Origin: Anodontia alba
Taxonomy: Eukaryota; Mollusca; Bivalvia; Lucinida; Lucinidae
DNA length: 64,000 bases
NCBI GenBank assembly: GCA_964016985.1
Contig: OZ024825.1
Location: 42,609,668 to 42,673,667 of the forward strand
Direction: 5' to 3'
The number at the start of each line of letters is the position of its first letter. Position 1 is the stretch's first letter. Positions 55,756-64,000 of the stretch are shown in pieces. The notes below the pieces were generated by a model that saw nothing but the letters and a program-made list of their open reading frames with translations, was not told the origin of the DNA and ran no database searches. The position numbers were made by a program, and so were the translations under genes.

Positions 55756-56309
55756 ATTACTTAGATAGTTTGATTCATATCTTTAACTCATATATCGTGT
55801 AAATACGCTTTCACATGAATGTTAATAGTTTTAAAAGCCTTAAATCGCTACATACAACTACAGCAGACAACAAGTTGAAATATTTATGTCCCCAACTTCG
55901 AAGAAGTTGAAAGGTCATATCTCTTTAGGGTTTGCGTTTGTCAGTCCGTCCGTTCATCATGTTTTCGATAAATATTTAAGCTGGGGTCTTGAAACTTTGT
56001 GATCTTACTGGAGCTGAGCAGTGGATCACCTGATTAAATTTTGAAGTAAATGGCTTAATTTTGTGAGTGTTCTATCCCTTTTCATCTTTGGAATTGTGTG
56101 TGTGTGTGTGGGTTGGGGGAGGGGGGGGGAGCATGTAGTAGGGGCATAGTGTTTTTCAAACACACTTCTAGTTGTTGTTTTTTTCTTTTTCAGAGAAGAT
56201 AAGGCTTCATACGAAATTTCATACGAAATTTCAAGTTTCATTTTCTATGAAAAATAATAAAACCAATTTTAGAATGTCGTCTGTTACAAATTTGCTTAGC
56301 GCTTTAACG

Positions 56310-58115
56310 GTTGATAAAATTTAACATTGATTAGATGAGTTAGAAGAACTAAATAAACCAGTACATTGATATAGATGAGTTAGAAGAACTACATAAACCA
56401 GTACATTGATATAGATGAGTTAGAAGAGCTACATAAACAGTACATTTATTAGATGAGTTAGAAGAACTAAATAAACCGGTACATTGATATAGATTAGTTA
56501 GAAGAACTAAATAAACTAGTACATTGAAATAGATGAGTTAGAAGAACTAAATAAACCAGTACATTGATATAGATGAGTTAGAAGAACTACATAAACCAGT
56601 ACATTGATATAGATGAGTTAGAAGAGCTACATAAACAGTACATTTATTAGATGAGTTAGAAGAACTAAATAAACCGGTAAATTGATATAGATGAGTTAGA
56701 AGAACTACATAAACTAGTACATTGATATAGATGAGTCAGAAGAACTAAATAAACCAGAACATTGATATAGATGAGTCAGAAGAACGAAATAAACCGGAAC
56801 ATCGATATAGATGAGTCAGAAGAACGAAATAAACCAGAACATTGATATAGATGAGTCAGAAGAACTAAATAAACCAGTACATTGATTTAGATGAGTTAGA
56901 AGAACTAAATAAACCAGTACATTGATATTGATGAGTCAGAAGAACGAAATAAACCGGAACATTGATTTAGATGAGTCAGAAGAACTAAATAAACCAGAAC
57001 ATTGATATAGATGAGTCAGAAGAACGAAATAAACCGGAACATCGATATAGATGAGTCAGAAGAACGAAATAAACCAGAACATTGATATAGATGAGTCAGA
57101 AGAACTAAATAAACCGGAACATCGATATAGATGAGTCAGAAGAACTAAATAAACCGGAACATTGATATAGATGAGTCAGAAGAACTAAATAAACCGGAAC
57201 ATTGATATAGATGAGTCAAGAGAACGAAATAAACCGGAACATTGATATAGATGAGTCAGAAGAACGAAATAAACCGGAACATTGATATAGATGAGTCAGA
57301 AGAACTAAATAAACCAGAACATCGATATAGATGAGTCAGAAGAACTAAATAAACCGGAACATTGATATAGATGAGTCAGAAGAACCAAATAAACCGGAAC
57401 ATTGATAAAGATGAGTCAGAAGAACTAAATAAACCAGAACATCGATATACATGAGTCAGAAGAACTAAATAAACCGGAACATTGATATAGATGAGTCAGA
57501 AGAACTAAATAAACCGGAACATTGATATAGATGAGTCAGAAGAACTAAATAAACCAGAACATCGATATAGATGAGTCAGAAGAACTAAATAAACCGGAAC
57601 ATTGATATAGATGAGTCAGAAGAACTAAATAAACCGGAACATTGATATAGATGAGTCAGAAGAACTAAATAAACCAGAACATCGATATACATGAGTCAGA
57701 AGAACTAAATAAACCGGAACATTGATATAGATGAGTCAGAAGAACTAAATAAACCGGAACATCGATATAGATGAGTCAGAAGAACAAAATAAACCGGAAC
57801 ATTGATATAGATGAGTCAGAAGAACGAAATAAACCGGAACATTGATATAGATGAGTCAGAAGAACTAAATAAACCAGAACATTGATATAGATGAGTCAGA
57901 AGAACTAAATAAACCAGAACATCGATATAGATGAGTCAGAAGAACTAAATAAACCGGAACATTGATATAGATGAGTCAGAAGAACTAAATAAACCAGAAC
58001 ATTGATATAGATGAGTCAGAAGAACTAAATAAACCAGAACATTGATATAGATGAGTGAGAAGAACTAAATAAACCAGAACATTGATATGGATGAGTGAGA
58101 AGAACTAAATAAACC
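56310..58115 (+). repeat. 40-bp satellite array, about 45 units
   Basis: The unit is attgatatagatgagtcaga plus agaactaaataaaccagaac. Variants are gagttagaag, aaaccggaac and acatcgatat. Some three-unit higher-order patterns are visible in the middle. Every unit contains stop codons in shifting frames, so it is noncoding. Confidence 0.95.
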
Positions 58116-58549
58116 ATTCATAAAATGTATTGTATAATGTGTCAAACAAAAAAGTACCATCTTCACCACAAATACCCAAATAAGCGGACGGCCCTGTCCA
58201 AGCTTACAGTGTATGCCAAGATCAAACTGATGAACGCATGATATGTTCCCTTCTATTTACATTTTACGCGTTAGAACTATGTAGGCAAAATGATGGAATT
58301 TGGTCATATTTTAGTTTTCATGTTTCATAGACAATAAGGCTTTAGATGTTTTATTTTACTTCACTGGTAAATGCGACAGTAAAACGTCTCCCTGTACTTC
58401 GTCACAGTTATTTCCTTTGGTATCTCTGAGCCCATTAAGACTCTTTGAAAACGGAATACCGCTTAAGCCGGTGCTAGGGGACGTATAAAGTCTCGCAAAC
58501 TTCACTGCTGTATTTAAAGAAACTTGTTTAAACCGAAGCTCCGATTTTC

Positions 58550-58645
58550 GTTGTTTTTTTGTTGTTGTTTTTTTTTTTTTTTTCATTTTTTTTTTCATTT
58601 TTTTTTTTTTTTTTTTTCATTTTTTTTTTTTTTTTCATTTTTTTT
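58550..58645 (+). repeat. T-rich tract
   Basis: Poly(T) with periodic CA interruptions (ttttcattttttttt). Confidence 0.9.
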
Positions 58646-59004
58646 TTGTATGTGTTCTTTGTTTCTAAAAAAAACTTTTTAGATTTTTTGTTTTACTTTA
58701 CTGCAACTGGTGTTAAGTGACATGTTACGGAAGTAAAACGTCTCCCAGTACTTAAACACAGTGCAGATAATATTTTATTTCCTTTGGGATCACTGAGCCA
58801 AATCTGATTCTTTGCAAATCGAATACCGGTGCTAGGTGACGTATACAGTCTCGCAAACGTCACTGCTGTATATATGTATGAAGAGACATAATAAAACCAA
58901 GACTCAGATTTTCGTTCTTTTTTAGATTTTTATTGACATTTTAAACAGGCATGAGAATACCTTATTTATTCATGATTCAGACACCCCACTTCATCACTAC
59001 TTTA

Positions 59005-59288
59005 CATTACGAAAACACGCCTTCGAAAATTTCACCACCAAAAGACAGAAATTTTTCAGATAAAAACTCTGATATTTTTCATATTTCTGCTCAAAACATA
59101 GACTGTGAGCACTTGTTAGAACTGCCTCGGTGAGGCGGTTCTAACAAGTACCCGTAATCTTTGTTTTTTGAGCAGAAATAAGAAAATAATGTTTTCCTCT
59201 GTAAACCCCAGTTTTACTATATAAAAGTGGGATTTAAGGGTGGGGGGGGGGGGGGGGGTCAAAATAATATAGGCATGTTTTCGTGATG
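59005..59288. mobile_element. Family B MITE, intact partner of the half element at 5316
   Basis: Same flank (cttcatcactactttacatt) as the copy in block A, so this insertion predates the duplication. It includes a run of about 16 Gs at 59240-59257. Confidence 0.8.
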
Positions 59289-59442
59289 AAATAATAAAAA
59301 AGTGTAAATCGGACTAGGCAGAATTATGAGACCGACTTTTTCCTCTTCATTGACAAGCAAGTTTGCACGAGGCTGCAACTAACAAAATCAATAAACACTG
59401 TTCGCATTTGGTCGACGAACTACTGAAAACGAGAAAAAAGAA

Positions 59443-59718
59443 ATCACGAAAACATACCTGTATAATTTTGACCCCCTTAAACCTCACTTTTATATTGTAG
59501 AACTGGGGTTTACAGGGGTATACAGTATTTATCTTATTTTTGCTTGAAAGCATATAATGTTGGTACTCTTTAGAATCGCCTCGGCGAGGCGGTCCTAACG
59601 AGTACCCAAAATCTATGATTTGAGCAGAAATATAAAAATATCAGAGTTTTTAATCTGAAAATTTTCAGTTTTGGAGGTAAAATTTTCTATATATTTGAAT
59701 AGGCGTGTTTTCGTAATG
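59443..59718. mobile_element. Family B MITE, block B only
   Basis: Inserted between gagaaaaaagaa and a poly(A) stretch. Block A has only an A-rich tract at this point. Confidence 0.8.
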
Positions 59719-59914
59719 AAAAAAAAAACTAATGGATATTTGAGTTTTGTCCATTAGAACGCTGTATCAAAACATACAGAAAGAGGGATGTAGATCTAAG
59801 ACTGTGTTTAAACATGTTACATATTCAGAGAGTATTTAATACTTTAAGAAGGCTGGATACACTTAATATATTGTCTGACATAACTGACCCAACTCCTGAA
59901 AATACCAACGAAAA

Positions 59915-60095
59915 GGCATGTGCGACCAGCGAAGACTCAGATCAGCCTGGGCATCCGCCCAGTCTGATCAGAGTATTCGCTGTCCGCATGAAGAAAGCTT
60001 GGATCCTTAGCTACCCATTGAGCGTATAGCGAAGACTCAGATTAGACTGGACGGATGCCCATATTGATCTGTGTCTTCGCTGGGCGCAATTGCCA
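59915..60095. repeat. Family E hairpins, block B copy
   Basis: The two stems are arranged as in 5795-6000. The first centre is cctgggcatccgcccag. Confidence 0.7.
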
Positions 60096-60137
60096 TTTTG
60101 TCGGTTTTGTTTTGATGTGGCTAATCTATGACTTCCT

Positions 60138-60262
60138 GTTAGCTTTCTGTACAAGAAGTCCCTTCTGAAAAGGGAGCTACTCTGAAAGGAGAGCACATTC
60201 TTTCCATTTCCAGTAGGTCCTTTTCGGAAGGGAGGAAAACATTCTTGGCTGAGTTGCTTCTC
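60138..60262. repeat. Family F palindromic repeat, block B copy
   Basis: Cccttctgaaaagggagcta / agtaggtccttttcggaagg. Confidence 0.55.
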
Positions 60263-60579
60263 CTGAAAATTTATCAATTCCCTTTAGATTAAAAAAATGG
60301 ACACAATTTACAAAACCTATGTACAGTTTCAAAACATTAATGCAAAGGTCCAGGAAATGCCTCAACCACAGATAGCAGTCTACATCCCAAATAGATGTAA
60401 TTGAACGTTTTTGCTTTAACTCTGTCGGTGCCATTAGCGACAACTGAAGACTTCAACAAACGGAGTAGATAAACATAAGAATTATAAGTCGGCTCAGTGA
60501 GAAATCTTATCAGGATTGACGCCATTTGACATTGATTCATTGGGTTTTAAATAAAAAAATAAACAACTATGTTACGTGT

Positions 60580-60870
60580 CCCAAGAAATGCCACAAACAC
60601 GAAGCCCAGCCTTCCCGAGGCACCAACAGAAGGCGAGATGAGGAACAAATAATGACAAAACAAACGCCACATATGAAACAACGCACAAACAAAGAACTGC
60701 AACAGAGGAACCGCCCTGGAACGGCCAGTAGGAAAACTACTGGAGGTTTAAACAAGTTTTACTCGCGCCGAACCTCAACCTAGTCTCCCGATGGCGCTCC
60801 AAACAGTACAGCAATACACACAGAAAGAGAAGGCAGCGTATTTGCCACAATTCGTTTGTTAAAATTTGCA
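60580..60870 (+). repeat. Interspersed repeat R, copy 3
   Basis: The copy begins atgccacaaacacgaagccc just after the right edge of block B and continues past the ORF-like part with tactggaggtttaaacaag. Copies 2 and 3 are in the same orientation on either side of block B. Confidence 0.6.
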
Positions 60871-60959
60871 GTTGGCGCTAAATTAATCAAGTTAACTATT
60901 TTAAATTGGATTCTCATTGGTGAACAGTACTTTATCTCTTATAGTTTAATTTAACCTTA

Positions 60960-61700
60960 ACCTCTCTCTGGGCTAATTCAGCAGACGACAAATTGATGAC
61001 ATTTTTTTCTTATTTTTCCCAAAAAACAGAAATTGACATATTATGCAAATTGTCTCCAATTTGCATGAAACGTCAAATCCTGTTTTCCGAAAACAAAAAA
61101 AGAAAAATGTGGTGAATATGTCATCTGCTGAAAAAGGTACCCCGAGTACTAAGCGTTAAACAAACATGCATTAAGTTGAATACCTTAAAAACATTTATAT
61201 ACCATTTATATGTTAAAGATGGTACACTCTGGGCTATTTCAGCAGACGACAAATTGGTGATATTTTTCTAGTCCTTCCCTGAAAAACAGGATTTAACATT
61301 TCATGCAAATTGTCTACTGGAGACAATTTGCATGAAATGTCAAATCCTGTTTTCTGAGAAAAATAAAAGACAAATATGTCAATATGTCGTCTGCTGAAAA
61401 TTTTACCCCGCGTGCTAAGCGTTACATAAATATGCACTCAAATCGAATACACTGAAAACATACATTTTATATACCATTTAAATGTGAAGATAGCACACTC
61501 TCGGCTAATTCAGCAGACGACAAATTGGTGATATTTCCCGTTATTTTTCCAGGAAAAAAGGATTTGATATTTCATGCAAAGAGTCTCCAGTGGAGAAAAT
61601 TTGCATGAAATGTCATATCCTGTTTTCTAGGAAAAATAAGAAAAAATATTTCAATATGTCGTCTGCTGAAATTTTTACCCTTAGTGCGCATTAAACAGAC
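60960..61700. repeat. Three family A MITEs in tandem (about 261-271 bp period)
   Basis: Gcagacgacaaatt starts at 60981, 61242 and 61513. Each hairpin is followed by the same spacer (aaacatttatataccattta-tatgtt), so the MITE plus its flank has been tandemly amplified. Confidence 0.85.
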
Positions 61701-61772
61701 ATGCACTTGAGTTTAATATCCAGAAAACATTTATATACCATTTATATGTTTAAGATGGTACATTTGGTGAAT

Positions 61773-62066
61773 CTAATAAATTTGATTCCAAACGTTTCCA
61801 GTTAGAATAAGAGAAAGCCGGCTGTAAATGACAAAATGAGAAATATCTCTGGCAATTTCTTCAGCGTTATTTCCAAGCCAGTTGACACTGTATCTTGAGT
61901 TTTCTGTCTCACTGGTTGTCTGATGGGTGTTGCCATTTCCACACAGTTTCCCGTTTGCATGGATGATCACGGCCGCACTACATCTTTGCTTCATTGATGG
62001 ACGGGGAGAGACCGCGGAATAACTAGAATAAACTAGACACAATCTCAGTCTTGATGAGAATTTCAT
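61773..62066 (-). CDS. Unrecognised 97-codon open frame
   Basis: Minus-strand frame from MKFSSRLRLCLVYSSY. The stretch with NTHQTTSETENSRYSVNWLG is compositionally less biased than other frames here. No domain, no splice context and no neighbour support; it could be an exon or a transposon fragment. Low confidence that it is coding. Confidence 0.15.
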   Translation of the reverse strand: MKFSSRLRLCLVYSSYSAVSPRPSMKQRCSAAVIIHANGKLCGNGNTHQTTSETENSRYSVNWLGNNAEEIARDISHFVIYSRLSLILTGNVWNQIY

Positions 62067-62164
62067 AATTCAGCCGGCGACCAGGGAAAAATACACAATG
62101 AACGTCAAGACTTCCAGTCAGCGTGATTATATATAATTTTTACAAGTTCTCGATATTGCTTGTC

Positions 62165-62235
62165 TAAACGGTGAAAGCTGTAACCGGACTACGCGGATGC
62201 ACATCCAGTCCGGTTACAGTTTTCACCATTTGCCA
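62165..62235. repeat. Hairpin
   Basis: Acggtgaaagctgtaaccgg-act and agtccggttacagttttcac-cat around gcggatgcac. Confidence 0.85.
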
Positions 62236-62479
62236 TGAGCTGACTGATCCACAGTTTAGTCTGGGACTTCGCATCTCTCATAACATGGGTTTTCCTGTGT
62301 AACGATTTAAATAATTGTTGACATTGTCGCAAATCTTCCACAATTAAATGTTTTCATTTGTGCTATCAGGAAATTTGATGCAACGGTTTTCCCAATGTTT
62401 TTCATACAACGCGGCGTAGAAAAAAGCATTCTTGGCATGCAAGCAGTTTCATAATAGTTCGGATTTCTTATCCGTTTTA

Positions 62480-62705
62480 TTAACCCATTTATGCCCAGCG
62501 TCCCATAAAAGGGACACTGGCGAACAGTGTAGACCCAGATCAGACGCCGCAAAACGCGGCGTCTGATCAGGGTCTACACTGTTTGCATTAAATTCAGAAA
62601 TTCCTACAAAGCATGGTAATATTAAAAACTAACTAGACACCCCTTATATGGGAAATGGACCTGTCCAAAGATTTAAGATAGAAGAATCCACTCGGCATAA
62701 ATGGG
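62480..62705. mobile_element. Family D palindromic element, long form
   Basis: Acccatttatgcccagcgtc opens the unit. The hairpin gaacagtgtagacccagatc / gatcagggtctacactgttt (about 62524-62585) has an almost perfect stem around gccgcaaaacgcggc. The unit closes with ccactcggcataaatggga. Confidence 0.7.
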
Positions 62706-63099
62706 ATAATTCAAGTATGTTTTACCAGAATAAGATACCATCATTGCAACATAACATAAACATACGACTAAGTAAATGCTTTTCTTACCAATTTATATTG
62801 TACTTTAAACCAAAGCGTACCGCGCGGGCACAAGTCGTTTATCAAATGTAGCGTTGCATCGACGTTAATGCGACATCGCCTCAACGTTGTGTGCCAATTG
62901 GTTAGTATCTATCCACCATCGTTTAGATCACATAAAAGGCCTAGTCAGTGGTGTGTATAAAGAGGTAAACAAATATGCCAAAACATCCCTTGGTATCAAG
63001 ACAAAAAAACAACAACAAAAAACAACAACATAAAATGAAAAACAAAAGGTGAAGGTCCGCAAAAGCTGGGCTTTTCACTGACAAAATGACTGCACCATG

Positions 63100-63315
63100 C
63101 GAAAATATGTCTTCTAGGCATATCCAAACAGCGAAGGCCCAGACAAGACTGATCATCCGCGCAGTCTCAGTAGGTTCTTTCCTATGCATGGATACAATCT
63201 ATAGCATTGTAGTATTCAAAGATACCGGAAGTGGACACTGAATGCTCTGATCAGACTTTGCGCATGTGTAGCCTGATCCGGGCTTTCGCTGCGCGCATTT
63301 TTCGCTCGGCACAGT
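63100..63315. repeat. Family E hairpins
   Basis: Aacagcgaaggcccagacaa and cctgatccgggctttcgctg-cg; inner tgatcatccgcgcagtctca. Confidence 0.55.
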
Positions 63316-63604
63316 CCGGGTTCCAGCTGTTAGCGAAGGACGGACCAACCATGCCATTCCGGGTACTCTTTCCCGCGGCGTGACCCTTATTAATATTGAT
63401 TAGCAATTGTTAAAAGTAATGAAACTTCGCTCGTGTCATGGATGATTACAATTTGATTGGCAAATAATCCCGTCTATGTGCCTCTTAATCATTCTGTTCA
63501 CAAAAGAACAGACGGAGCGAAAGATTTACATTGCTACGAACATATTTATTTGACTTTCTTTATTTAGCATTATTGAAATGTTTCATAGCCCTATCACAGT
63601 GCAG

Positions 63605-63750
63605 TTAAGCGTAACTTGAAGTATTTGGCACGTGCCGTTAGAAAAGGGGTTGTGGCAATTATGGACAACGAAGGCCTTGTTCATCCTGAGCATCCGGGCA
63701 GTCTCCGAACAAGGCCTAAGCTGTCTGCGTACGGAATTACTGGATGCCAC
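63605..63750. repeat. Hairpin related to family E
   Basis: Caacgaaggccttgttcatc and gtctccgaacaaggcctaag. Confidence 0.55.
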
Positions 63751-63782
63751 AGGATACAGGCCGACAAGAACAAAACAGACCA

Positions 63783-63880
63783 AAAAAAAAAAAAAAAACA
63801 ACAACAAAAAAAACCAAAACAACAAAACTGCAACACAAATAATAACGCACGCGCGCGCGCACACACACAAAAAACAAAGG
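63783..63880 (+). repeat. A-rich and (CG/CA)n tract
   Basis: Poly(A) with C interruptions, then acgcacgcgcgcgcgcacac. Confidence 0.9.
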
Positions 63881-63940
63881 AACAAACACAACATTGGTCT
63901 TTATCAGACTGCTGGGCGTACATGCCGATCTTAATTCTAC

Positions 63941-64000
63941 CATCACGAAAACATACTTATATAATTTTGACCCCCCCCCTTCAAACCCCACTTTTATACA
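63941..64000. mobile_element. Family B MITE, cut by window end
   Basis: Catcacgaaaacatacttat and the accccacttttata arm are visible before the sequence stops. Confidence 0.8.

Noticed and set aside
56310..58115. Regularly spaced array that could look like a CRISPR array
   Set aside because: Units are contiguous 40-mers without variable spacers, in a eukaryotic intergenic region; it is a satellite.
62307..62552. 81-codon minus-strand frame
   Set aside because: Its N-terminal part lies within the family D hairpin and it has no recognisable domain.

Overview
Eukaryotic, AT-rich, repeat-dominated genomic DNA. The only host gene I can follow is a paraoxonase/arylesterase-family (PON) gene with small exons and long introns. 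The dense set of short palindromic elements, tRNA-derived SINEs, LINE fragments, mariner and (GT)n/(TA)n/(TC)n tracts suggests an aquatic invertebrate, most likely a bivalve mollusc. That species-level guess rests on general resemblance, not on a search.

Layout of the gene. Positions 578-3611 hold the last two coding exons of one PON copy (PON-A), which starts left of the window. Positions 21143-55755 hold a second copy (PON-B). Nine exons can be placed with GT/AG boundaries and matching phases, totalling 1098 nt (366 codons including stop), the usual PON length. The only candidate for exon 7 contains an in-frame TAG, so PON-B is either a recent pseudogene or carries a disabling allele or base error. 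The 3' ends of A and B, with flanks (about 1-9333 and 51674-60553), are a segmental duplication. Comparing the two copies dates several insertions: two LINE/SINE insertions, several palindromic elements, a TTAA element, and a 40-bp satellite grown from one unit in A to about 45 in B.

Repeats, left to right: duplicated block A (1-9333) with palindromic MITEs, a TE gene relic with a 2A-like motif (7.6-8.1 kb) and a TTAA MITE; PHD-like relic and 43-bp repeats (9.4-9.9 kb); tRNA-SINE (10.1 kb); tandem-repeat element (12.55-14.05 kb); deleted mariner (14.55-15.68 kb); microsatellites; a Gmr1-like LTR retrotransposon relic with integrase upstream of reverse transcriptase (about 17.4-20.76 kb); a 51-bp minisatellite (21.98-26.25 kb) interrupted by a palindromic MITE and a Helitron-like tandem element; a 5-kb fold-back element with 9-bp target duplication made almost wholly of a short satellite (28.99-34.04 kb); LINE relic (39.8-42.1 kb); 5S-rRNA-like repeats inside a pogo-like element (42.8-43.6 kb); block B (51.7-60.5 kb); and a triple tandem of palindromic elements (60.96-61.7 kb).

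Within PON-B almost all intron sequence is mobile or tandem repeat. At exon 8 a MITE ends four bases from the exon, so the splice acceptor appears to be partly MITE-derived.
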